Origin: Alistipes sp.
GTDB lineage: Bacteria > Bacteroidota > Bacteroidia > Bacteroidales > Rikenellaceae
DNA: 5,158 bases
NCBI GenBank assembly: GCA_017646785.1
Contig: JAGCLX010000121.1
Span: 1-5,158, forward strand
Direction: 5' to 3'
Numbering within the stretch: the stretch's first letter is position 1; the number at the start of each line of letters is the position of its first letter. The position numbers and the translations under genes are program-made. The notes beneath the pieces are model-generated. The model was not told where the DNA came from. It saw only the letters and a program-made list of their open reading frames with translations, and ran no database searches. Shown in pieces: positions 1-5,158 of this stretch.

Positions 1-5
1 ACATG

Positions 6-48
6 AGAGTCATGGGTGGGAAACCGCTCGTGGCTCTTTTGTTTTTTG
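6..48 (+). terminator. Intrinsic terminator of a gene upstream of the window
   Basis: Bases 6-19 pair with 24-37 in a continuous 14-bp RNA stem closed by a GAAA (GNRA-type) tetraloop at 20-23. A T-rich tail (TTTGTTTTTTG) follows directly. Four of the pairs are G·U wobbles, which form only in RNA read from the + strand; on the other strand they become A/C mismatches. The structure is therefore directional and ends a + strand transcript whose gene lies left of the window. No coding tail of that gene is visible here. Confidence 0.85.
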
Positions 49-71
49 TTCACAAAATTGTGGCATAACGG

Positions 72-102
72 TTTGCATTTTAGGCGAATTTTGCTACTTT
101 TG
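72..102 (+). promoter_or_regulatory. Bacteroides-type sigma-ABfr promoter of the lipoprotein operon
   Basis: The -33 element TTTG is at 72-75 and the -7 element TACTTTTG, which fits TAnnTTTG exactly, is at 95-102. The 19-bp spacing is the canonical one for the housekeeping sigma factor of Bacteroidota. Transcription would start near 107-112, giving a leader of about 55-60 nt rich in A and C with no Shine-Dalgarno sequence, as is usual in this phylum. No operator or riboswitch is evident between promoter and start codon. Confidence 0.85.
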
Positions 103-136
103 TCCCAAATTTTCTTTTCAGAAACTACAACTAAGC

Positions 137-147
137 AACAACAACTA
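137..147 (+). promoter_or_regulatory. AACAACAACTA leader motif, copy 1
   Basis: This 11-base motif lies in the untranslated leader, 20 bases before the ATG at 168. An identical copy precedes the second lipoprotein gene. Bacteroidota mRNAs rarely use Shine-Dalgarno pairing, and unstructured A-rich leaders help ribosome binding there, so a role in translation initiation is a reasonable inference. Low-complexity A/C sequence could also produce the match by chance. Confidence 0.3.
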
Positions 148-167
148 TAACATTATTAACCATAATT

Positions 168-1688
168 ATGAGAAAGCTTTTTACTTTAATGGTTGCTATT
201 TGCGGTCTTCTCCTTGCAGCGTGCGAGACCGAGAATGGCGTCAAGAAGGGTGAAATCTACATCACATCGGAGACTAACATAGAGATTGGTCTCTACGCTG
301 GTGAGTTCGTAATCGACTACGCAGTAAAGGGTTACACTGATGTAGAGGCAACAATCACAACAACATCGGAGTGGCTCCGCGTAAAGGAGAACCGCCTCGG
401 TAAGGCTACAGTCGAGTATGAAACAAACGAGACTGGCGGTATGCGTCAGGCAGCCGTGATGCTCAGCTATGAGGGCTCTACCGCTACTGTCGTGGTGTCA
501 CAGTCGAACGAGGCTGCAACTCCCGTTATCACACTCAAGAGCGAGGAGAACGTGGAGATTGACCGCTGCGGCCAGGAGGTCGTTATCAAGTACGCACTCG
601 AGAACACAAACCCCGTAGACTATGTCTATGCAAAGACCTCTGCCGACTGGATTTACTCTATCGAGTGCAAGGGTGGCAAGGCTACACTCGGCATTGCGAC
701 AAACACATCGGGCAAGGAGCGCGAGACAGTTGTTACCGTGGGCTACGGCTCAGCATCGTTCACCGTGAACATCAAGCAGGCGGGCGAGGGTGAGATTAAC
801 TTCAAGGCACCTATGCTCTGGGGTGACTACTATGGCGATGCGCTCACACCTGGCTCTGCAAACTACTGGTTCTTCCTCTCGGATCGTGGCTTCGATGACG
901 CAGGCAACTCATACCCCAATGCTACATACTACCGTATCGATGCGTATGGTCCCCTTGCAAAGACCTCAGGCATTGTGCCCATCCCCGATGGTACATACAC
1001 ATACGACCCCAACGACACATACGCACAGTGGACATTCACAGCAGAGTGGAGCGGTCACTGGGTAACTGATGCCAGCGCTCACCGCGATGCTATCCTCAAG
1101 TTTGAGGAGGGCACACTCGTTGTCGAGGGCAACAAAATTACGCTCACAGCAAAGATTAACGGCGAGGTACACAACGTGGTATTCGAGGGCGAGAACGCAT
1201 TGCTCGACTGCCAGAACGATGTTGTGGTTTACACAACTCTCGATGGCGACTACGAGGCAGACCTCTCTGACCACTACATGGTCTACGAATGCTATGGCGA
1301 CTACTACGACTATGGCGCATTCAACTGGATGTTCGTAATCATGCCTAACGATGGTTCGGGCGACTGCATGCAGCTCGATGTAATCACAGGCCACAACGAC
1401 AAGGAGAGCGGCTTCGCAGGCGACTACGTAGCATCAGACGTGCTCAAGCAGTGGTCATTCATCCCCGGCTGGACCGATGGCTACAACATGCAGTGCAGCT
1501 GGTTCTTCAATAACAGCGAGAGCGAGCAGGCACCATTCCGTGGTGGCGAGGTATCGGTAGTAGACAATGGTGACGGCACATTGACCGTGGACATCAACGT
1601 GACTGACGACCGCCGCAACAACATCACTGGTACTTGGACTGGCGTGCCCGAGGCATACACAACACGCAGTATCGTATTCAACAAGTAA
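168..1688 (+). CDS. BACON-domain lipoprotein with duplicated C-terminal beta-rich module
   Basis: This is a predicted secreted lipoprotein of 506 aa. The signal peptide has a basic start (MRK), a hydrophobic stretch and the lipobox LAAC, so Cys19 would be acylated after signal peptidase II cleavage. Acidic residues close behind it (CETEN) are compatible with export to the outer face of the outer membrane. Residues of about 30-113 and 118-205 are two BACON domains, each with the conserved Trp (W69, W161) and the closing strand ending in Gln (Q112, Q204). BACON domains are associated with carbohydrate or mucin binding in Bacteroidales, but no enzyme domain is present. Residues of about 213-345 and 365-492 look like two divergent copies of one aromatic- and Asp-rich module. 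The first ATG is chosen because it begins the signal peptide and sits at a suitable distance from the promoter. It is the first gene of an operon, 24 bp ahead of a second lipoprotein. The ligand is unknown. Confidence 0.88.
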   Translation: MRKLFTLMVAICGLLLAACETENGVKKGEIYITSETNIEIGLYAGEFVIDYAVKGYTDVEATITTTSEWLRVKENRLGKATVEYETNETGGMRQAAVMLSYEGSTATVVVSQSNEAATPVITLKSEENVEIDRCGQEVVIKYALENTNPVDYVYAKTSADWIYSIECKGGKATLGIATNTSGKERETVVTVGYGSASFTVNIKQAGEGEINFKAPMLWGDYYGDALTPGSANYWFFLSDRGFDDAGNSYPNATYYRIDAYGPLAKTSGIVPIPDGTYTYDPNDTYAQWTFTAEWSGHWVTDASAHRDAILKFEEGTLVVEGNKITLTAKINGEVHNVVFEGENALLDCQNDVVVYTTLDGDYEADLSDHYMVYECYGDYYDYGAFNWMFVIMPNDGSGDCMQLDVITGHNDKESGFAGDYVASDVLKQWSFIPGWTDGYNMQCSWFFNNSESEQAPFRGGEVSVVDNGDGTLTVDINVTDDRRNNITGTWTGVPEAYTTRSIVFNK

Positions 1689-1697
1689 CAACAACTA
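1687..1697 (+). promoter_or_regulatory. AACAACAACTA leader motif, copy 2
   Basis: This is identical to the motif upstream of the first lipoprotein gene. It overlaps that gene's TAA stop and lies 15 bases before the ATG at 1713. The rest of the 24-base gap is also A-rich with no Shine-Dalgarno sequence and no terminator or promoter, which supports co-transcription of the two lipoprotein genes. Its role in translation is inferred. Confidence 0.3.
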
Positions 1698-1712
1698 AAA
1701 AACAAATAACCG

Positions 1713-3575
1713 ATGAAAAAGATTTTAAGCATCGTTGCTATTCTTGCAATCTTCGTGGGCGTGGGCTGCACGGAGAAGCCAGGCGAGAACAAGGGCAACA
1801 CAACATTTACACTCGACCAGACCGAGGTAAATGCTACAGCTGAGGGTATGGATGTAGAGATTACTTACAACATCAAGAACCCAAAGAATGGCGCAGTAGT
1901 GCTCACAGAGTGCAAGGACAACTGGATTAAGAACCTTAGCACAGCGACCTACGGCATGGTTAAGTTCACCGTAGCCCCCAACTACAAGAAGGAGGCTCGC
2001 GAGACAAAGATTAAGGTGCAGTACACAGCCGTAGATACAAAGTATGAAATCGTGGTAAAGCAGGAGGCATCAGATGTTGAGGCATTCACATACGAGATTC
2101 TCACAAATGACGCTACAGAGCTCTCTATCGAGGTAACTCCCGCCGACAAGGAGACTGCATTCATCTGCCGCGCATATACCAAGGCTCACATGGAGGCATT
2201 CGGCCTTATCTACGACGAGGGTATCATCAACTACGACCTCGACGCTATCGCAAATGAGGCTTACGCTGCATCACAGACCCTGCTCAACTACTTGCAGAAC
2301 ATCGCTCGCACTGGCAAGGTTATCGTGGACTTCACAGAGCTCGTGCCCGATACCGAGTATGTAGTTTACTCTTACCACATCAACCTCTCTAACGGTCAGC
2401 CTACTGATTGGGAGGTATACACCGAGACTATCCGCACAGCACAGGTTCAGAAGATTGACGAGAACATCACTATGAGCTTCGAGGTTAAGGGTGCTCATGT
2501 TACACAGACTGTGACAACCCAGAAGCCCGACACATACTACTACACAGAGTGCTGGTCGATGAACGACTTCAATCTCTACTTTGGCTCGGACGCTACTCCC
2601 GAGGATATCTTCCCACGCCGCTGGAACGAGCAGGTTACAATGAAGCGCGACATGGGCTACCAGCCTGCAACAATCATCGCCGACCTCTGCCACCAGGGTA
2701 CACAGACTATCGAGTACAACGAGCTTAAGGCCGACACAGAGTATGTATTCTACGTGTTCGCCGTAGACCCCGAGACTGCATTCACAGTTACAGACATCGT
2801 TACAGAGCGCGTGTACACTACAAACGCTACCGATTCGGGCGTGACAATCGCTATCGAGGTTAAGAACATCTTCTACACAACTGCCGACATCTACTTCACA
2901 GCAAGCGATCCTAACGCTACATTCCGCCGTACAGTCCTCACAAAGGCACAGTACCAGGCTTGTGGCTCAACAGACGCAGAGCGCTTCGCAGCATTCGAGG
3001 CTAATGGCTATGTAAACAGCTACACAGCTACAGGTTCTACCGACCTTAACTACACTAAGGGTCAGGCAGGCGTTACATTCGTTGCAATCGCATTCGGCGT
3101 TGAGGGCGAGACACCCAACACTCGCATCTTCACAAAGGAGTTCACATTCCTCTCTGACACACCAGGTACATCAAACATCTCACTCACCTATGACAAGTTC
3201 TACACTTTGTCAGAGGTAGCAGCAGTAGATACTGAGCACTGGGGCAGCTACACAGCATACGACAACGTCGCTCTTGTGCCTATGACCATCAACGGCGTAC
3301 AGGAGGGTGACGAGGTTTACTACATGCTCGACACACGTCCTTTGGACTGGTACTCTAAGGAGTCACAGTGGTTGAGCGAGGTAGCACAGAGCAACCACCT
3401 CAAGAACCACTACAGCAACTGCTATATGCAGCTTGAGTATGAGAAGGAGTATATCATCATCGCAGTAGCGAAGGATAAGAATGGCAACTTCGGCCAGCTC
3501 TTCAAAGCGCAGCTCTACCTCTATAAGAGCGATGCTGCTGACGTAGCAAACTACTCATACGTTGAGGTTAAGTAG
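1713..3575 (+). CDS. BACON-domain lipoprotein with four Ig/FN3-like modules
   Basis: This is a predicted lipoprotein of 620 aa. It has a basic start (MKK), a hydrophobic core and the lipobox VGVGC with acylated Cys19, followed by charged residues (TEKPGE) compatible with surface export. Residues of about 30-118 form one BACON domain with conserved W71 and the terminal KQ at 116-117. The rest divides into about four beta-sandwich modules at roughly 123-243, 247-370, 373-480 and 486-605. Their late strands line up: TEYVVYSY at 215, TEYVFYVFA at 343, VTFVAIAF at 454 and KEYIIIAVA at 578. The modules carry a long, partly helical insert between an early strand and this late strand (for example 154-198). 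No catalytic motif is recognised. It is the second gene of the operon, so both lipoproteins probably act together at the cell surface, perhaps in polymer binding. That role is inferred from the BACON association, and an adhesin or scaffold role is equally possible. The gene is complete and followed by a strong terminator. Confidence 0.88.
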   Translation: MKKILSIVAILAIFVGVGCTEKPGENKGNTTFTLDQTEVNATAEGMDVEITYNIKNPKNGAVVLTECKDNWIKNLSTATYGMVKFTVAPNYKKEARETKIKVQYTAVDTKYEIVVKQEASDVEAFTYEILTNDATELSIEVTPADKETAFICRAYTKAHMEAFGLIYDEGIINYDLDAIANEAYAASQTLLNYLQNIARTGKVIVDFTELVPDTEYVVYSYHINLSNGQPTDWEVYTETIRTAQVQKIDENITMSFEVKGAHVTQTVTTQKPDTYYYTECWSMNDFNLYFGSDATPEDIFPRRWNEQVTMKRDMGYQPATIIADLCHQGTQTIEYNELKADTEYVFYVFAVDPETAFTVTDIVTERVYTTNATDSGVTIAIEVKNIFYTTADIYFTASDPNATFRRTVLTKAQYQACGSTDAERFAAFEANGYVNSYTATGSTDLNYTKGQAGVTFVAIAFGVEGETPNTRIFTKEFTFLSDTPGTSNISLTYDKFYTLSEVAAVDTEHWGSYTAYDNVALVPMTINGVQEGDEVYYMLDTRPLDWYSKESQWLSEVAQSNHLKNHYSNCYMQLEYEKEYIIIAVAKDKNGNFGQLFKAQLYLYKSDAADVANYSYVEVK

Positions 3576-3578
3576 TCA

Positions 3579-3601
3579 GCTAATTCTTCGAGTGAATTAG
3601 C
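3579..3601 (+). other. Small hairpin just after the lipoprotein operon
   Basis: GCTAATTC at 3579-3586 pairs perfectly with GAATTAGC at 3594-3601 across a 7-base loop, starting 3 bases after the stop codon. No T-tract follows, so it is not a classical terminator. It could protect the 3' end of the mRNA or help the larger hairpin downstream. Confidence 0.5.
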
Positions 3602-3617
3602 ACTACCCTACCGTTAT

Positions 3618-3663
3618 AAAACAAGACTCTCGTCATCCAAACGGATGACGAGAGTTTTGTTTT
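3618..3663. terminator. Long-stem terminator of the lipoprotein operon
   Basis: Arms 3618-3638 and 3643-3663 form a 21-pair stem closed by a 4-base AAAC loop. The only non-Watson-Crick position is one G·U pair. The outer part pairs AAAACAAGA with the T-rich TTTTGTTTT end, and the inner 12 pairs are mixed GC/AT. It sits 42 bases after the second lipoprotein stop. Because both outer arms are A/T-rich, it could also terminate transcription from the right on the - strand, though no convergent gene is in view. Confidence 0.85.
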
Positions 3664-3713
3664 ACAATAGCATACCAGTTGCCTATTCGTTAAAGTGGCG
3701 TACCGCAGAATAT

Positions 3714-3747
3714 AAAAAGAGAAAAAGTTTCGGCCTTTTCTCTTTTT
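3714..3747. terminator. A/T-rich hairpin directly upstream of the DUF169 promoter
   Basis: AAAAAGAGAAAA at 3714-3725 is an exact inverted complement of TTTTCTCTTTTT at 3736-3747, with a 10-base loop (AGTTTCGGCC). The pairing can slide by one base to use an adjacent G-C pair. The T-rich right arm resembles an intrinsic terminator and the arrangement is symmetric, so it could act on either strand. It ends 15 bases before the -7 element, so it overlaps where the -33 element should be. It may be a backup terminator or a regulatory structure. Confidence 0.5.
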
Positions 3748-3770
3748 GTTTGAGATTATTCGTAACTTTG
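3737..3770 (+). promoter_or_regulatory. Probable promoter of the DUF169 gene (weak -33)
   Basis: TAACTTTG at 3763-3770 fits the Bacteroidota -7 consensus TAnnTTTG exactly. No TTTG lies at the usual 19-21 bp spacing; the nearest candidates are TTTC at 3737-3740 (22 bp) and TTTG at 3745-3748 (14 bp). Transcription would begin near 3775-3780, leaving only about 8-13 bases before the ATG at 3788. The GGAG at 3770-3773 would then lie outside the mRNA and cannot be a ribosome-binding site. Confidence 0.6.
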
Positions 3771-3787
3771 GAGTAAAATAGAACCTT

Positions 3788-4504
3788 ATGACTCCACAAC
3801 AATTTATCGAGAAGTTTCGCAAGGCGTTTGGCGAGGCTGTACCAATGCCTATTGCCTTTTGGTATGGCAACACAGCCGTTAATCCCGAGAGCCGTGTGCC
3901 ACGATGCATGATTGGCGCTATTCGCAAAGTGTGCGATGGCACCCCTCTGACTCTCACTACCGAGAATGTGCAGTGTGGCGGTGGCGGGCTATATACTGCC
4001 TTTCGTCCGATGCCCGAGCGCGTGCCGCTCTTTGTCTCCGAAACGGAGCATTACAAACGTACTCCAGAGCAGGTGCGCCACTATGTCGAGAACCTCGAAA
4101 TAGAGATTACCGACAAACCCTATCTCAACTTTATAAGTATTGATAAATTAGACAGTTGGAAGGGCATTGAGGCTATTGTATTCTTCGCTACGGCTGATGT
4201 ATTGTCGGGACTATGCACTTGGGCGTTCTACGACAATGATGCCGATGATGCTGTTGTAACGAAGTTCGCATCGGGCTGTGCAGCAACAGTTTCGTTTGCC
4301 ACGGTAGAGAATCGTAAGGGAGGCCGCAGTTGTTTTCTTGGTATGTTAGACCCCTCGGCACGCCCACTTGTGCCGAAGAATGAGCTATCGTTTGCCGTGC
4401 CGATGAGCCGCTTTAAGGAGATGCTGACGACAATGGCCGACTCGGCACTCTATCAGAAGGCTTTTTCGGTTGTTAAACGAAGAATAAATGGGGAGATAGG
4501 ATAA
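3788..4504 (+). CDS. DUF169 family protein (COG2043-like)
   Basis: This is a complete cytoplasmic protein of 238 aa with no signal peptide or membrane segment. It has the hallmarks of the DUF169 family: an N-terminal region with PMPIAFWY (19-26), a cysteine-bearing segment around C40 and C49, then CGGGGLYTAFRP (63-74) and VSETEHYKRTPEQV (83-96). Later family-like stretches are LCTWAFYDN (142-150), SGCAATVSFA (162-171) and CFLGMLDPSAR (182-192). The six cysteines (40, 49, 63, 143, 164, 182) fall mostly within these conserved-looking blocks, which fits the old description of the family as conserved-cysteine proteins and hints at metal or cofactor binding. The biochemical function of DUF169 is not established, and I do not assign one. 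Its length is typical, and the start is supported by the promoter just upstream. A nuclease-like gene follows after 15 bp on the same strand. Confidence 0.88.
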   Translation: MTPQQFIEKFRKAFGEAVPMPIAFWYGNTAVNPESRVPRCMIGAIRKVCDGTPLTLTTENVQCGGGGLYTAFRPMPERVPLFVSETEHYKRTPEQVRHYVENLEIEITDKPYLNFISIDKLDSWKGIEAIVFFATADVLSGLCTWAFYDNDADDAVVTKFASGCAATVSFATVENRKGGRSCFLGMLDPSARPLVPKNELSFAVPMSRFKEMLTTMADSALYQKAFSVVKRRINGEIG

Positions 4505-4519
4505 CTAATCAGATGTGAC

Positions 4520-5158
4520 ATGGAAGAGAAAAAACTGAAATATGGTGAACCATACTTAGGTGATTCCAAGTTTGTTGCCAAGTGTAGAGCATTGCAATCG
4601 GCATATAGAGTAGAGCGTGGTGAGGCGATACGACCATATCGTAGCAGGGATAAGGTCCACTATTTTGGCAACTACATCGAACGAGGCGAGGTGAGTGGAG
4701 TCAATTTCTTAGAGGACTACATCTATGTGTATGCACGATACCGCGTAGCATACAAAAAGCCGTTTGAGACAATAAATTCGGACCGATTGTTTAACAATCT
4801 ACTATCGAGCCAGCCGATGGCATTCAATCTATTTTGTCCGTTGCGCAAAATGCTTTGCGAGTCTGTGGAAAAGGCTACGAAGGTGCTGCGCTATGCTTTG
4901 CCTAATTTTGATATTGGGCAAGTTACGGATGTAGATTTGGAGTTTATCCCCGATAACTATTCAGAACTTACTGGCGATAGAAGTGCTATGGATGCCATTA
5001 TTCGCTATGTGGATAGTGAAAACCGAGAGAGTTTTATTGCCATCGAGACCAAATATTCCGAAAACCTTGGCACGAACGAAGCTTCAAACAAAAATAAGTC
5101 AATGCAACTTATCAAAGAACTGGGCTGTTTTAAATGTAATGTTGAGCAGAAAACAAAG
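4520..5158 (+). CDS. PD-(D/E)XK nuclease-like protein, 3' end cut by window edge
   Basis: An uninterrupted frame of 213 codons starts at ATG 4520 (MEEKKLKYGEPYLGDSKF) and runs off the right edge, so the protein is incomplete. The visible part has no signal peptide or membrane helix and is probably cytoplasmic. Residues 153-179 contain GDRSAMDAIIRY and then FIAIETKYSENLG. The Asp at 158, followed after a turn by E176-T-K178 at the end of a hydrophobic strand, is the D...ExK arrangement of the PD-(D/E)XK fold. E141 (LEFIPD) could be a further acidic ligand. The block closely resembles what I recall as the PGN_0703 family of putative restriction endonucleases; this is recognition from memory, not a search. 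No methyltransferase is visible. The ATG lies 15 bp after the DUF169 stop with no promoter or terminator between, so the two are likely co-transcribed. Codon use (AGA, AGG, ATA, CTA, TTA, CGA) differs strongly from the lipoprotein genes. Its target and biological role are unknown. Confidence 0.78.
   Translation, partial: MEEKKLKYGEPYLGDSKFVAKCRALQSAYRVERGEAIRPYRSRDKVHYFGNYIERGEVSGVNFLEDYIYVYARYRVAYKKPFETINSDRLFNNLLSSQPMAFNLFCPLRKMLCESVEKATKVLRYALPNFDIGQVTDVDLEFIPDNYSELTGDRSAMDAIIRYVDSENRESFIAIETKYSENLGTNEASNKNKSMQLIKELGCFKCNVEQKTK

Larger units (their letters stand above)
3576..3787. other. Intergenic region with three hairpins and a promoter
   Basis: These 212 bases separate the lipoprotein operon from the DUF169 gene. 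They hold, in order, a small hairpin, a long-stem terminator, about 50 bases (3664-3713) in which I see nothing clear, a third A/T-rich hairpin, and the promoter for the next gene. The - strand open frame that crosses this stretch is not credible as a gene. Confidence 0.7.

Noticed and set aside
790..1338. Two + strand open frames (790-1065 and 1069-1338) in another frame of the first lipoprotein gene
   Set aside because: Their low-complexity Thr/Ser/His/Met-rich products come from reading ACA-rich codons out of frame.
966..1394. 142-aa open frame on the - strand inside the first lipoprotein gene
   Set aside because: It lies opposite a well-supported lipoprotein gene, has no recognisable domain, and is rich in V, C and H as expected from the complement of a codon-biased gene.
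2271..2693. 140-aa open frame on the - strand inside the second lipoprotein gene
   Set aside because: It is the shadow of the real gene's biased codons, with no promoter or leader signal and no family resemblance.
3664..3713. Possible short inverted repeat (AATAG...CTATT) between the two large hairpins
   Set aside because: It has only 5 matching bases with a 12-base loop, which is expected by chance in A/T-rich sequence.
3770..3773. GGAG as a Shine-Dalgarno site for the DUF169 gene
   Set aside because: It overlaps the -7 element and would not be in the transcript; it is also 14 bases from the ATG, and this phylum rarely uses such sites.
3580..3957. 125-aa open frame on the - strand over the intergenic region and the DUF169 start
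   Set aside because: It runs through two hairpins and the promoter of a confidently identified gene, and its product is a mix of unrelated composition with no domain.
4512..4517. ATGTGA as an earlier start between the DUF169 and nuclease-like genes
   Set aside because: The ATG at 4513 is followed at once by a TGA stop, so it encodes nothing; the usable start is the ATG at 4520.

Overview
The window looks like chromosome from an uncultured or gut-type member of the order Bacteroidales (phylum Bacteroidota). The evidence is a textbook Bacteroides-type promoter (TTTG, 19 bp, TAnnTTTG), A-rich leaders without Shine-Dalgarno sequences, BACON-domain lipoproteins, and a nuclease that resembles a family I know from Porphyromonas. 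I cannot name the genus. All four real genes are on the + strand.

Region 1 (1-167) has no gene. It opens with a strong intrinsic terminator (6-48) for a gene lying left of the window. A well-formed promoter (72-102) and an A/C-rich leader of about 55-60 nt follow.

Region 2 (168-3575) is a two-gene operon with a 24-bp gap. Both products are predicted lipoproteins with the lipid-bearing Cys at residue 19. The first (506 aa) has two BACON domains and then a beta-rich module that appears to be duplicated. The second (620 aa) has one BACON domain and then about four divergent Ig/FN3-like modules, each with an insert between strands. No SusC/SusD pair or enzyme is visible in the window, so the ligand is unknown. 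A surface-exposed role in glycan or host-polymer binding is an inference from the BACON family.

Region 3 (3576-3787) is intergenic. It holds a small hairpin, a very long near-perfect terminator stem, a third U/A-rich hairpin, and the promoter of the next gene just behind that hairpin.

Region 4 (3788-5158) carries a DUF169-family protein (238 aa) and, 15 bp later, the first 213 codons of a PD-(D/E)XK nuclease-like protein that runs off the right edge. The two are probably co-transcribed. The second gene uses codons nearly absent from the lipoprotein pair, which could reflect low expression or transfer.

I see no tRNA, rRNA, CRISPR array, insertion sequence or attachment site. The least explained items are the duplicated module in the first lipoprotein, the repeated insert-bearing modules in the second, and the pairing of DUF169 with a putative nuclease.
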